A DNA stretch of 64,000 nt, taken from Rhodamnia argentea. Its lineage: Eukaryota > Streptophyta > Magnoliopsida > Myrtales > Myrtaceae. This document shows positions 48,511 through 60,000 of this stretch, in pieces. The position numbers were made by a program, and so were the translations under genes. Location: assembly GCF_020921035.1 (NCBI RefSeq), contig NC_063150.1, positions 6,820,001 to 6,884,000 on the forward strand. The letters are read 5' to 3'. Numbering within the stretch: position 1 is the first letter of the stretch; each line of letters begins with the position of its first letter. Under the pieces are notes generated by a model. It was not told the DNA's origin and did no database searches. It saw only the letters and a list, made by a program, of their open reading frames with translations.

Positions 48511-50242
48511 CTCTCGCTCGACGCTCAAGACTCTGTCCCCCAAGTTCAGTTTTTTTTTTGGTTTTTTTGGTCGGAACCCCCAAGTTCAGTTTAGTAGCTC
48601 TTCAAGCAAACGGCGTCGTGAACTCTGATTTATGTCGAATGTCTAAGTATACCTCTTCGTATTTTTTTGCTCTTCTTTAACGATTTTGATTATTTATCTT
48701 TCTTCGCGTATTCAATTCTATCAAAAGTTTTTTTAATTACATATTCCGATTAATGATTAGACAAATACTATATATTTTTAACATTGATCTATTCACCAAT
48801 GTTCCTTCTTCTAGATGTGATAGTAGCAAATACGGCGGTTCTTCTAATCGCCGGTGGTGCAACAATGCATTTGGCTGCACCGCCGCCGCATCGGAATCAT
48901 GAAGGAGGTTCACTCGAAACACGAGGAACGCAGAATTTCTCGATTTCTGCAACCACCCTCTTGAAATATACCACGAACAAGTGCGACGAAGATGGCGCGA
49001 GGATACCGCAGTTGCAGGGTACATTGAATAAGATGGACGCAAAAAGTTTCAGCAGAAATATACAGTCTCCTGAAAAACCACGTTCTCTTTGCTCCAAATC
49101 ATCAAGAATCGGGCTGGAGATCGTGACAATAAAGGTACAACCTCTGTAGCAGCAGAGAGTATCGTTATTTCTATAACCACATGCATTGATCTCTAACATT
49201 GCCAAGTCCCAGATATCAATCATATCATAATGAATTAACATGCGACTCCCACAAAACAGTGCAAATGCTGCTGTAGATTCATAACCAGAGTCACATGCAC
49301 CAGAACCCCAGCAATATGCTTGACAGAGAGACGTTGAACCTACGATCACCAACACAAGCCTCCATTGTTCTCTTTCCAACAAGCGAACCAAATCGCCCAG
49401 AGCAAATAACTGTAATCTTCTGGAACTTGTATTTGTCAAGCTATGAAGAGAGCATACAATCTCAGCAGATTGGGCAAATCAGCAATATGGACATTAAAGC
49501 AAGACCATCCTTGGCCAACAACAAATATGTTTGATACCGCACAACTGGTATTCTTTTTTCTCTGTTTCCTTCTTGGATGTAAGTGCAAATTCATATCTAA
49601 GAGGCCTTCTTCTTAGATTCTGGAAATAGTAAACACTCAATAAATTTCCACTGTATCAGGGAACACCAGAGGCTTCTTCCATTCCTCCAATTACACTGTT
49701 GAACTGAAACACGCGACTGCTACGGCGATAATGTGAAGATTATCCAACTCACAGAGGTTCAGTTAACAAATGGGAAGCAACAACATCCAGCAGAAAATAC
49801 ATATCTTTAAATACCCATGTACTCTTTAGAAACAACCGTCAATATTAGAGATGAGATCGCGATGATAAAGGTAGAACTTCTGAACCAGGAAAGCCTGTCC
49901 TTATTCGTGTGCATCTGTGCATTGATCTCTGAAAATGGGAACTTACAGACTCATTGTCACAGTAATTAACCCACCAACTTGTGAAAAAAAGGCAATGCTG
50001 CTATAAATTCATACCACACACACTAGCAGCCACTAGCAGCCCGGTCATACCAATCTGATATCTCATTTGAACCAAAGATACATTTAACAGTAAGCATCTT
50101 GAATCAACAACAACAAGATAAAAATGCAAGAGACATGATCAATCAGACATAAGCTAACATAAATCAGCTAAGTACTGCTAAACAGCAATACCATATTAAA
50201 GACATTAAGGCGGGAATAGGGGACAACACAGGAGGGTTGCCA
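48511..50242. other. intergenic region between MZM1 and EDL3
   Basis: This contains the MZM1 promoter (48511 onward) and the EDL3 3' region (up to 50242). Overlapping frames at 48784-49149 (plus) and 48897-49439 (minus) are open for 121 and 180 codons but lack similarity to known proteins. The latter has low-complexity Cys-rich stretches and is most likely chance. 49120-49310 and 49850-50050 share loosely similar sequence (GAGATCG, GATGATAAAGGTAGAAC versus GACAATAAAGGTACAAC, GTAGCAG), suggesting an old internal duplication of roughly 200 bases. Confidence 0.45.
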
Positions 50243-51259
50243 TCAAGTATAAAGTGGCAAGTCGGTCCACGCCCCAGAGACATGTCCATTCTCACAGATA
50301 TAAGCTCGAACAACCGGCTCGCCATCGTCATGGTACCCATAGATCCGCCTCAAGCAGAAGGCAGAGTGCAAGTCCCAAGTCTCCTTGCACGAGCAGAAGG
50401 CGCAATTCACGTCGATCTTGCTCCTATTCCCGTCGTTTATCGTCCTCCAAACCATGGACCGCTTGAAATTCTTGAACACCCCACGGAAAAGCATGTAATT
50501 CCTCTTCTCCTCGATGTGGACGCACCCAGGCCAGTCGCAGAGGTACAGGCAGTCTCCTCGGAACCGGCTCGCAAGCAGCTTGTTCCCCTGTTCCCGGCAC
50601 AAATTCCAAACGCCGGATGCCAAATGCGACCGCATCGACCGCCAAATTTTCCTCCTCTTGCAGGCATTGGTATCCCCACCCACCTTCACATACCCTCTTT
50701 CCACAGCCACATCTTCATCCCCCAATTGCACACCCTCTTGCGACTCGGACGTATTGTAAACAGTATCAAAGTACAGATCATCGTACAGAGACCAAGAACA
50801 ACTATCGACGGGTACTGAATTCTCACGGCAATTAATCGAGGAGGAGGAGGAGGAGGAGGCGTTGGCGGCAGTGGCGGAGGAGGAAGAATCGGGTTGGGGG
50901 CGATCCGATCTCGAGAAATCCTCGTTGGGGCCGAGCTCGCGCTCAAGGCCGAAGTCCGAGTTCTCGAGGAGGACGCCGGCGTGGAGGAGGCCGGGGCAGC
51001 AGACGGCGAGCTTGTGGAGGGACGACCAGCCGCCGGGGGGCGAGGAGGACGAGGCGGAGGAGGTGGCGTCGGCGAGGTCGGCGACGACGGAGGGGATGGT
51101 GGCGCAGCACTTGGCCTTCCAGCAGACGTTGCGGATCAGGGACGAGAACTTGGTGCAGACGCAGGCGAGGCGGGCCCAGTGACGGGGGTCGTCCTCGAGC
51201 TTGGAGAAGATGTTGAGGACGACGTCGTCGGAGAGGGTCGAGAAGAGGGTGTCCGCCAT
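50243..51259 (-). CDS. EDL3: EID1-like F-box protein (EDL3-type)
   Basis: A 338-residue single-exon protein. The F-box lies at about residues 5-50 (LSDDVVLNIFSKLEDDPRHW to LIRNVCWKAKC), followed by GGWSSLHKLAVCCPGL, an Ser-rich spacer (about 125-145), and the conserved C-terminal half: RGDCLYLCDWPGCVHIEEKR, DVNCAFCSCKETWDLHSAFC and GEPVVRAYICENGHVSGAW, ending TDLPLYT. This C-terminus defines the EID1/EDL family, adaptors of SCF ubiquitin ligases. From memory, EID1 dampens phytochrome A signalling, while EDL3 acts in ABA, anthocyanin and CONSTANS regulation. Assignment to EDL3 rather than EDL1/2 rests on overall resemblance. The Ser and Glu/Gly-codon repeats between 50845 and 51100 are GC-rich trinucleotide tracts. 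No damage is seen. Confidence 0.88.
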   Translation of the reverse strand: MADTLFSTLSDDVVLNIFSKLEDDPRHWARLACVCTKFSSLIRNVCWKAKCCATIPSVVADLADATSSASSSSPPGGWSSLHKLAVCCPGLLHAGVLLENSDFGLERELGPNEDFSRSDRPQPDSSSSATAANASSSSSSSINCRENSVPVDSCSWSLYDDLYFDTVYNTSESQEGVQLGDEDVAVERGYVKVGGDTNACKRRKIWRSMRSHLASGVWNLCREQGNKLLASRFRGDCLYLCDWPGCVHIEEKRNYMLFRGVFKNFKRSMVWRTINDGNRSKIDVNCAFCSCKETWDLHSAFCLRRIYGYHDDGEPVVRAYICENGHVSGAWTDLPLYT

Positions 51260-52087
51260 GTGAATTTCCTTGTGTTCCTCTTCCCTACAGATCGAGAAGA
51301 ACTTTGTTCTGTTTCAGCAGAAAGAGCGAGAAAGACGCGAGCGATGCTTCTTCTTCGGTTCCGGATCCGGATGGGTTAATCGATAGATGGGAAAACCGAA
51401 AGATTGGATTTTTTTTTTTTTAAGGCTGACACAGCTAGGAAAAAGTTGCTCCCTCTCAGAGAATCTGTGGTTGGAGCTCCAGTCAACAAAACAATCATGT
51501 GTGCTGTCTCTCCAACGTTTTCCTTTGTAAGGGATTATCGGATCGGATCGGTTCGGAGATCATCCGATCCATTTTTACCCAACGTAAATCTAGTAATTTG
51601 TATCCGAGCCGATAAATACACAATACATAACCGATCATATATGAAAATTCAAACCCAAACTCATGTGAGATTGCGAAGCAAGTGGGTGCCAGATTGAGTG
51701 AGAGAGATATCGAAGATACGAGACGATCAAAAAGATAAATTATGTCGTAAATAAATTATATGAATTTATTTAACAAGAGTAATATTTTGAATTTTATCAT
51801 TTTGAATTTATTTATGACTCATATACTTAATATAATTAATTTATATAACGACTCAGCTCATCAAATATAAAATAAAAAATAAATTTACGATCTATTTGGA
51901 CAGATTTGAATATCTGAGTGGGATGCTGAATTGATGATGGGATGAAGGTGCGACAATCAATTCCGATGTCATCATTTGGGAAGGATGACAGCTTGGAGAA
52001 AGAGAATCCACGCGCCTGTTGCATAATTAGTACTATGAATCGATGTGAATGAGTGTCACTCAACGGAACCGGATTCCCAAGTAATAT
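51260..52087. promoter_or_regulatory. EDL3 upstream region
   Basis: The 5' leader and promoter side of EDL3 on the minus strand. It contains a T run at 51409-51421 and AT-rich sequence from 51730 to 51890. A TATA box is not clearly identifiable. No gene is supported. Confidence 0.4.
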
Positions 52088-52272
52088 TAGGGGTGACATG
52101 ATTGATTCGAGCCGTCCAAATAAAAAATGAATGGCCCAGATTGATCCATATCACTTTTTTAAAAATTTTAAAATTTTCCGCCAAAAATTTCCCCCCTTTT
52201 AAAAGATGATATAGATGAATTTGGGCCGTCCATTTTGAAATGGATGGCTCAGATCCCTCAATGTCATCCCTA
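52088..52272. mobile_element. short MITE with TA target duplication
   Basis: The inverted ends read GGGGTGACATGATTGATTC on the left and GGGATGACATTGAGGGATC as the complement of the right end, with pairing continuing through GAGCCGTCCA/GAGCCATCCA and ATGGCCCAGATT/ACGGCCCAAATT. A TA lies at each boundary. The element is about 180 bases, AT-rich in the middle, non-coding and able to form one long hairpin. The TA duplication suggests a Tc1/mariner-type family, but the ends do not match the common Stowaway start, so the superfamily is tentative. Confidence 0.75.
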
Positions 52273-52469
52273 CCTTTATAGTAGGAGATCCGGATCCATC
52301 ACTCAACTCCCTCTAAGTTTCTAGGTACACGTGCAAGTCACCGTCGTATGAGAACGAAAACGTAGAAAGGTGGATAGGGAATGGGGGTGCGTCGAAGGCA
52401 CTTTAACCAACCTCATTAACTTTAGTTTCATGTGTTTCGAAGAAGAACCCATCTGGTTCCGCATTTAGA

Positions 52470-53060
52470 ATGGACTTTGGGGCTCTTGGCCAAATGCGAA
52501 ATTGCATTTGGCTCATTTTTCTCCTCAATTTTCGAGAAATACAATTGTAATTCTAAAGTCCTTTAATGCCTTTTGTTCAAAGTAGCTTCGGATGTACTTT
52601 GGAAATGCAATTTTTTGAAAATGCAACTATAATATTTTCTTTTCGATTTTGCCCTCACTCAGCTTTTATAGTTCTGAAAACATCCTCGAAAATCATAATT
52701 TTGTCGGTTAAGGGACTCGATCACCGGCGAAGGCTCCGCTAGCGATTGCCGGCCTCGCTCGACGTCTCGCGCGACCCCGGGCTACGTCACTTAGGTTCGC
52801 GAGGCCAGCCGACACCTAGATCCGTCTGGCGGCAGTTAGCCGAAGGCTAGATCTCGCTGCCGGCAGCCGAAGTAGATGGTTGGCCTGTGCAAATAGTTTA
52901 AAAGCTTTTTTAAAAAAAAAAATTAGTAAAAGGTCTTTATAAAGTGTAATTTTTACCAAATGGTATTTACGTCAAAGTTCTTTTCTAATATATTTTTAGA
53001 ACACACTTTTACCAAACACCATTTGTATTTCGAAAATTAGCTTTTAAGTCAAAGGTATTT
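52470..53060. repeat. probable non-autonomous element with GC-rich core
   Basis: AT-rich flanks with phrases such as GGCCAAATGCGAAATTGC on the left and CCAAACACCATTTGTATTTC on the right surround a GC-rich core (52720-52875) with GCCGGCCTCGCTCG and GAAGGCTAGATCTCGCTGCC strings. The core resembles the GC-rich core of the element at 32111-32724 in style. Ends and target duplications were not resolved. Confidence 0.4.
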
Positions 53061-53359
53061 GCAAGTTTTTCCAAACTCATTTTCCCGGACGCTGAACCAG
53101 TAAGGCCAGCCCGTCCATGAAAGAAGCAATAAATTAAAGCCTATTGCTAAAACATCGTATCTGAAAGACATACTTCTAATTCTAATCGGGTCGAACACGG
53201 GTCTGTGATAATCTGCTTCATTTAGTATCGCCTTCTTGTCCCAAAAAATCCACCGCAACCTTTTCATTTTGCGAGATTCGCATGAACTCCGCAGAACCCA
53301 CAAAATTAGACGGGCGTGATGGGATTCGGATCAATCGATGAGGAGGACAACATTTCGAA

Positions 53360-54907
53360 ATGAAGTTTCTTTCCCGCCTCCACTCCACATCCCCGGCACC
53401 GGCGCGAGCAAGACGAACGCTCGAGATTGCTCCCGCACCTCTCAGTCGCCGTCGCTCGTCTTCCTCCGGAGCTCCTGCTACTCAAGTCGCTCGAGAGCCA
53501 AGGCAAGAAGCATTACCTAAACGTCTGTTCTCTCTGTTGCGGAGACACGGCGGGAGCCGCCGGGTCACGCTGCAGGTTCATGGTTGGGTCATCGCTTCTG
53601 GGTTACTTTTCAAAGACCGGTCTTCCTCATCTACAGCGACGCTTCTCTTCAACGCCCTTCTACGTTGTTATGCTCTTGATCGGCTCCCTCTAGAAGCTAT
53701 CTTGCTCTACAAACACAGCCAAAGCGGCATTCTTTCTGCCTCCTCCTCTGTTTCCTTCAATAGCTTCACGTACACTTTCCTTCTCAACTCTTGCGTCGGC
53801 TTGGGCTGCACCGTTCCGGGAGTTCAGCTCCATGGGCTGACTCTGAAGCTGGGTTTTGAGTCCCATGTCTATGTGCAAACCGCTTTGGTTTACATGTACG
53901 TGGCTTGTGGGTCTGTAGGTGAGGGGGGGAAAGTGTTCGACAGTATGCCTGAGAGAAACCCTGTTTCGTGGAATGTCTTGATCAGTGGTTTGACGAAATG
54001 GGGTCGCCTTGACCTTGCTCGTTCGCTCTTTGAGGAGATGCCCGTGCGCACTGTTGTTTCCTGGACTGCAATAATTGATGGTTACACTCGGATGAATCAG
54101 CCTAGTGAAGCCATTCATTTGTTCAGAAAAATGGTTAAAGATGATGGTATTACGCCGTCTGAGATAACTATGCTGACCATCTTTCCAGCCATTGCCAACA
54201 TGGGGTCTGTGAAAGTTTGCAAATCTGCTCACTGCTATGCTGAAAAAAGAGGATTTAATTCATCTGATATTCGAGTTTCGAATTCCCTTATTGATTTGTA
54301 TTCCAAATGTGGATGCATTATGAGTGCATCAAAATTCTTCGAGGAGATAATGGATGCAAGGAAAAATTTGGTATCCTGGACATCAATAATATCTGCGTTT
54401 GCAATGCATGGTATGGGAGAGGAAGCTGCTCAGAATTTTGGCAGAATGGAGATCGGTGGTTTGAAGCCGAACCAAGTGACTTTCTTGAGCATTTTGAATG
54501 CTTTTAGTCATGGAGGGTTTGTTGAAGAAGGCTTAAGATTTTTCGAGAAGATGGTTAATGTCTATCAACTTGTGCCAGACGTTAAGCACTATGGAAGTTT
54601 GGTAGACATGCTAGGGAGGGCAGGGAGGCTGAAGGAAGCGGAAAAAGTCGCTCTGGAGGTTCCTAGAGAGATTGCCAACGTAGTCATATGGAGGACACTT
54701 CTAGGTGCCTGCAGCTTCCATGGTGATGTCGAGATGGCTGAGAGGGCCACCAAGAGGATATTGGAGATGGAGAGAGGATATGGAGGGGATTATGTGCTTA
54801 TGTCTAATGTCTTCGCTGGTGCTGGAAGGTTTAATGATGCTGAGAGGTTGAGACAATTGATGGATCAAACCACTGCATCCAAGGTTCCAGGGCAAAGTTT
54901 GGTCTAA
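53360..54907 (+). CDS. PLS-class pentatricopeptide repeat protein, E-type, probably mitochondrial
   Basis: A 515-residue intronless protein. Residues 1 to about 60 are rich in Arg, Ser and Ala with no acidic cluster at the start (MKFLSRLHSTSPAPARARRT), a typical organelle targeting sequence. PPR motifs run from about residue 125 to 480, for example VYVQTALVYMYVACGSVGEG, NPVSWNVLISGLTKWGRLDL, TVVSWTAIIDGYTRMNQPSE, VSNSLIDLYSKCGCIMSASK, LVSWTSIISAFAMHGMGEEA and VKHYGSLVDMLGRAGRLKEA. An E-like tail ends VPGQSLV; there is no DYW domain. Such proteins bind single organelle RNAs and direct C-to-U editing or processing. It resembles the Arabidopsis At1g09220 type from memory; the target RNA is unknown. 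The start codon gives the whole targeting region. Confidence 0.92.
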   Translation: MKFLSRLHSTSPAPARARRTLEIAPAPLSRRRSSSSGAPATQVAREPRQEALPKRLFSLLRRHGGSRRVTLQVHGWVIASGLLFKDRSSSSTATLLFNALLRCYALDRLPLEAILLYKHSQSGILSASSSVSFNSFTYTFLLNSCVGLGCTVPGVQLHGLTLKLGFESHVYVQTALVYMYVACGSVGEGGKVFDSMPERNPVSWNVLISGLTKWGRLDLARSLFEEMPVRTVVSWTAIIDGYTRMNQPSEAIHLFRKMVKDDGITPSEITMLTIFPAIANMGSVKVCKSAHCYAEKRGFNSSDIRVSNSLIDLYSKCGCIMSASKFFEEIMDARKNLVSWTSIISAFAMHGMGEEAAQNFGRMEIGGLKPNQVTFLSILNAFSHGGFVEEGLRFFEKMVNVYQLVPDVKHYGSLVDMLGRAGRLKEAEKVALEVPREIANVVIWRTLLGACSFHGDVEMAERATKRILEMERGYGGDYVLMSNVFAGAGRFNDAERLRQLMDQTTASKVPGQSLV

Positions 54908-57760
54908 TCATGCAGGGATTGAGAAAGGTGAAGGCAAGGTAGACAATTTGTTAATTTCACACTTCATGGACAATTTGCTTAGCATGCTTGTTCTATGCAG
55001 TGTTTTGAAGGATATTAATATCTTGTGCACAGGGTGTTGTAGGATCTTCAACTGCAAGGAACGAAGAGGGCTGAACCTACTCTCGAGCTAGTGCAGGTAA
55101 ATCTCCTGATTGTCCTTTGAAAACTAAGTTGCTTCGGGCTTGTCTTGATAACGTCTTTGTTGATTTCGTTCATCTCCAAGTTTGATTGACTGTGTACTTC
55201 TTTCAAGAGACATCAACATGATCGTATCATCTGTTTACAATTGTTATGCTGGGTTGAACTTTTGTAGAACCGGAGATGCTAGGTTCCAGTTTGTTCTTGT
55301 GCAAGCCAACTTGATGGTGAAATTTATACTATCGGTAGTCTAGTGTACCCCTCGAATCAATTTGTCCATTTGGCCTAGCGTTGTCAAAGCCTCAAAGGCG
55401 AAAGGCATTAGGACCCAAAATACCTGAGGTGAAAAGCACAGAGAAAGTGCCCACTGAAGTTGCTAAGCAAGCAAGGGCAATAACTCAAACAGTGAATTTG
55501 GGAGAAACACAGCACATAGGGACTTGAGTACTGGGAATCCTTTCATATCTCGGACAATCCAACTGTAGTGTCTTCTCCCCCCTACCCCTGGATGTCTTCT
55601 TGGGGCCAAGCCATATATAAACTTGCTATATTACATTTTTGTGCTCTCTTGTCTCAATATATATGTGTTCTTTTTTCTCCGGCTTGTTCTGTTAAGAGGA
55701 ATTTGTTTAAACTGGTGCAAGTTTTTTTTAAATATGGTTCTATAGTTTGCCTTGATACCAAGATTCAATATCTACTCATGGAAGTGTCCCTATTTTCTGT
55801 ATTTAGGGAAAGAATGAGGGGGCAAGCATTCTTGACATTTCGATAAGCTGCACTTGCTTATCATGCTTTGGTATGACTCCCGAATGCTTTTGATACTTAC
55901 CTCTGCACTTTTGCTACGTGCAATGATGCATCACAGGAACAATCCACAATCATTATGCTCAATCTATCAAACTTTGAAAGCTCGTGTATCGTGCCTTAGG
56001 ATTTGGTGGACAGCTGTGGGTGTTGATACACTGCTCTGTGTCTTGAAAGGATCCTATCCATCATTAACAGCTTGTCCATTGTAATTTTTTCACTCACACT
56101 AGTCTTGCAAGTTCTTCCTGATATGCTTTGATATTTTTCCAATTCTATAATTTGCATGGTGGTGCAGAAACTGATAAGTTTCCCATGAAAAAAGGGTCAT
56201 TCACACAAAGGCATATACTTTCACCATTTTAATTGATTTAGATTTTACATATGGCTGATCTTTCATCCTGTTTGTGCTGTTTATTTATAAGTTACTTGTC
56301 GGAAAAAAACTTTACATTCTGGTTCATGTGTGAGAAAGATGCAGCAGAGCAGAGCTGTGTCTTTCCACTCATCACTTCAATTGTTCTTTCATGTTCCCGC
56401 TGAAACGGGTTTCCATGTGAACTATGAGAATTAATAGAAGAACATACAGACATTATTGGAGCAATTATCTTGGTTTTTGTTCCATTATGTATCTTTCTCC
56501 TTCAAATATGGTAGTTCAGCATCTAAATATGATGTCGACTGCGTTGCTATATCAGATTGGGAAAGAGAAACCTTAACCTCTCTGACAATGATCATTCTTT
56601 GTCTTCTAATGAGTGGGGGGCAAATTTTATTTGCTTATAAAGTGGAGGTTATTAGCAATTAGATCCTGAGTAGTCTTGTTATTTCTGAAAGTATATTGTA
56701 TGGTAAATGCTTCAGTGGGAAAAAAAAAAAAAAAACAGCAGAGAGCTATCTCAGAATGCGCTGAAATGTGGTAAGCCGATAATGAGCAATCAGCTTGCAC
56801 TTGCCCCTTTCTCAATTTCACCTTGCTCCCTGTGTGGTGCAGATTAGACGCCAACATATAATGAACGCGACAAGCAGAAGAGTATCTCCAACCACGAGAA
56901 GGTGATTTGTGGGAAATATTTGTTCAATTATGTACATGTAGAAATGTGAAATACTTGCTCCAGCAGATGTCTAAAAGGCTGATATCGGAATGTTGAACCA
57001 CATGCAGAGGTGGGGGAGAGACGGTGGCATTAGAGTTGCATTGATCATGGAGAAACATCTTGTTGCCAGCAAAAGATGCTCTTACCCGACACAGGGGTTG
57101 TCTATTCATGCAGGAGGAGAGCAACTGCCAATAGGAAAACATGAGAAGAAGCTATGACAAATTTTTTCGAGATCGAGCAGCCTACTGGTGATGTCTATGT
57201 GTAATGCTTCGGGCTGAGTAGAGTATTATAATTTCTGCAAGATTTTCGTGTCTTTTCTTGGCTTTAGCATCGCTTTTGTTCAACATCTATCCGCTGAAAA
57301 CGAAATTCTAATTTTTGGATTCTTGGATAACAATTAACGCGATTCTTTTGTCAATGGGAAATAGGCGCACACGACGTTGAGATTGCACATGCTGCGTAGC
57401 TTTTCGGTGACTTGTTTATCCCCTTGCAGGAAAAATCCTACGAATTTGGAAACTACTTTGATTTTTTCACCCTCAAGTGAAAAAACGTAAGGGCCGTGAA
57501 ATGGTTCGGCATACCCTGATAAGAAAACATCTACCTGAGTCTTTCCGTGAAGAATTAATGGTTGGTTTCCTCGTTGGGGACAGAGATGTTACCACAAAAT
57601 GATACTGTTATGACCAATGCCAAAACAATAACGAAATTAAAATTGAAGAAAATAAATGAACAAATAGATTTATTGGAAAACCCTTGCAGGAAAATTGTGG
57701 GGATAGAAGAACCAAAATTCAATATGAAAATTTAAGGATTACAAAAGGTGGCTCAAAAAC
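54908..57760. other. PPR 3' region and intergenic spacer
   Basis: A possible downstream spliced 3' untranslated exon lies near 55034-55097 (bounded by CTTGTGCACAG and GTGCAG/GTAAAT). The rest has short frames with no recognisable product, an A run at 56720-56735 and no clear repeats. 57580-57740 is AT-rich. No gene is supported. Confidence 0.4.
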
Positions 57761-57763
57761 TAA

Positions 57764-58364
57764 GGGTCTACTTGGCAATGATTCTGATCTCCGATTCTGT
57801 TTTTCGAAACAAAAAAGATGAGAAATATGTTTGGTAACGTAATTGATTTTGATTTTGATTCTGTTCTGGATAACAATTTTGGAAAAAAAAAACAATAATA
57901 AAATAAGTTGATTCGAAAAAAAAAAAAATCACTTTTCAAAATTACAAAAAAGAAAAAAATCTCATTTCTTTTAAAAAGATTAAATCCCCGTGAGGTTCCA
58001 TGTGGACTTATGAACTTAAAAAAAAATTAAAATTAGATTTGAAAATTCATTAACAACTAATTTTTAATTCATTTTTTAAATTTTAAATTTAAAAATAAGC
58101 TTTAAAATTTAACAAAAGGGTGGGGGGAATTAAAATTTTTTTTAAATAAAAAATAAAAATGGGGGAAAACTAAAAAACTTCAAAAGAATTAAAAAATTTT
58201 AAAAAAAAGAATTCTCGCCACTTGATTGTTTCCAAAAACAGAAATTTAATACGGTTATCAAACGCGTCCCGATTCTCTAAAAATTATTTGGGAAACAGAA
58301 TAAAAAAAATATGGTTCTAATTAGAATTACTTTTTTTAGATCGAAATTATTGTCAAATAGGTCC
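57764..58364. mobile_element. PIF/Harbinger-like MITE with TAA target duplication
   Basis: The roughly 600-base element is flanked by TAA on both sides (57761-57763 and 58365-58367). Terminal inverted repeats: GGGTCTACTTGGCAATGATT on the left and GGACCTATTTGACAATAATT as the complement of the right end. The interior is extremely A/T-rich with long A runs and mirror-like halves (GATTTTGATTTTGATTCTG on the left; AGAATCGGGACGCG-type inverse near 58260-58280). A three-base TAA/TWA duplication and G-rich start are typical of Tourist-like MITEs. There is no coding capacity. Confidence 0.75.
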
Positions 58365-58367
58365 TAA

Positions 58368-59115
58368 ATAATCTATCTGTTTTATTTCTTAACCTAATAA
58401 CTTTAGAAAAAATAATATATTGTGCTTCTGCTTTCGAGCCCTGGCGTTAGCTCAAGCCCGCAGAGAATCCAATACATACTCAACGCCATCGTCCGTGGAA
58501 GAGCGTACCACAGAGATTGACAAGGGCTGGCCCATCATCAGTTGCCGCTTGAAAAGAAAGAGGCAAAGAACGAGAAGACAAGACGCGTTTCAGAAAGTCA
58601 GAAAGAAGGAAAACCAAAGACGAGGATTGAAAGCGAGGGGGCCTTTCCCTGGAATCCACCATTTTTATTGGCTGTGAATTTCCGTGTCGTTCTTGGCAGG
58701 TCTTCAACTGCGAATTGCTGTCTGTCGCCTTGATGAGATTGAACAAAAACCAGGTTACATTTTCTGTGCAACCACCATGACTAAGCTCCCAAGAAAGTGA
58801 AACAAGTGAATTCAGATTATCGCTCAAGACCAATGAATCTTTCCACCCAAGAGCCATAAAATCTCGAATCTGTGCTCCGTCGAACACATCGCAGTACGTA
58901 AATTACTTATGAATCGTATGGGATCAATATAAAGGATCGCTCCTGACCAATGGGCCGTGGTAATTTAATTTTGTGCAACATTTCAAAGCCAAGTGCGATG
59001 TTAGAATAAACTTGAGTAGGATTATTTCACGAAAAGTATTTGAGTAATTGAAATTTTAATCGTGTGATTGGTATTCGAAAAAACACGAGAGGGAAAAATG
59101 GGGTATTACATCATT
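58368..59115. other. intergenic spacer
   Basis: Overlapping frames at 58420-58677 (plus) and 58480-58887 (minus) are open, but I cannot place either in a family. The minus one reads as a plausible exon over its first 65 residues (starting MFDGAQIRDFMALGWKDSL), so a decayed or missed exon is possible. TGTAATACCCC-like terminal-repeat wording occurs on the minus strand at 59110-59100. Confidence 0.35.
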
Positions 59116-59118
59116 GGA

Positions 59119-59627
59119 CCTATCCATGTTGACAAGACTACACCTAACATTATTTTATTTAATTAAAAAGCGAAAAGAAAAGGGTAGTGACATTTTTAGC
59201 ACTAAAAGATCTTTTTCCTCTTGGACTTGATTAAGGTCCTTAAACTGTTTCGTCCGAATTTCGTGACGTAAAATTCGGGAGTATTTCTTGGGATGAAGAA
59301 AAAAAAATATTTTTCCTCAACTTGTAGGGTGATGGTAGAGAATGTAGACTTCCCCGTCATTTTTAGATGGCTACCGCTGAATATGGTCGTATAGTAGTGC
59401 CCCGCGCCCGGGATGAATCATCAAAATTTCGGCTCCTGGGTCGTCGACCTATGCTTCGCATGTTGTCTTCGAACTAACTTGTCGGTGACGTACCTCTTGT
59501 TCAAAGATACTGTGTGAAGATCATTAGACTTATCTATTTTGACAAGACCACACCTAACATTATTTTATTTAATAAAAAAGGGAAAGAAAAAGGTAATGAC
59601 ATTTTCACCACTAAAAGATCTTCTTCC
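59119..59627. repeat. about 100-bp direct repeats 406 bp apart
   Basis: Copy 1 (about 59119-59221) and copy 2 (about 59525-59627) share GACAAGACTACACCTAACAT (GACAAGACCACACCTAACAT in copy 2), ATTATTTTATTTAA and CACTAAAAGATCTT, with about ten differences per 100 bases. The 300 bases between them are unique-looking. This could be a small terminal-repeat element or an old segmental duplication. Confidence 0.75.
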
Positions 59628-59629
59628 CC

Positions 59630-60000
59630 AATCTTTTTCCCTACTCTATGTTTGGATTGGACTAATTTGCCATGAACAACTCGTCAACAATCTCACGAGG
59701 AATCTTGGATGCTAAAGACAAGAATACCCTCAACCAAATTAAGCAAATTATAGAAGTCTAAATTAAAAAGTATAGCTTATTGTTTATATAGAGTATATAG
59801 TTTGTCTTCAAAAATTTATGCTTAATATAAAGTGCAATTATAATTATTTAGCTTAAAAAGAACCTATGATATTAACTTATAAGTAAATATTTTCATTTTA
59901 AGATTGTAACATTATTAGATAACGAAAACAGAAAATGACAGAAAAGGTACCATACAAGAATACCCTCTACCGTACGTTACTGATTATCAATTTTATCATT
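59630..60000. other. AT-rich spacer, no gene seen
   Basis: Strongly AT-rich sequence with no open frame and no resolved repeat. Confidence 0.45.

Noticed and set aside
48511-48543. TTG start extending MZM1 by 11 residues
   Set aside because: Not an ATG, and the family begins close to the LYR helix as the ATG at 48510 does.
48897-49439. 180-codon minus-strand frame
   Set aside because: Contains low-complexity Cys/Tyr-rich stretches, no known domain, and lies in the region upstream of MZM1 and downstream of EDL3.
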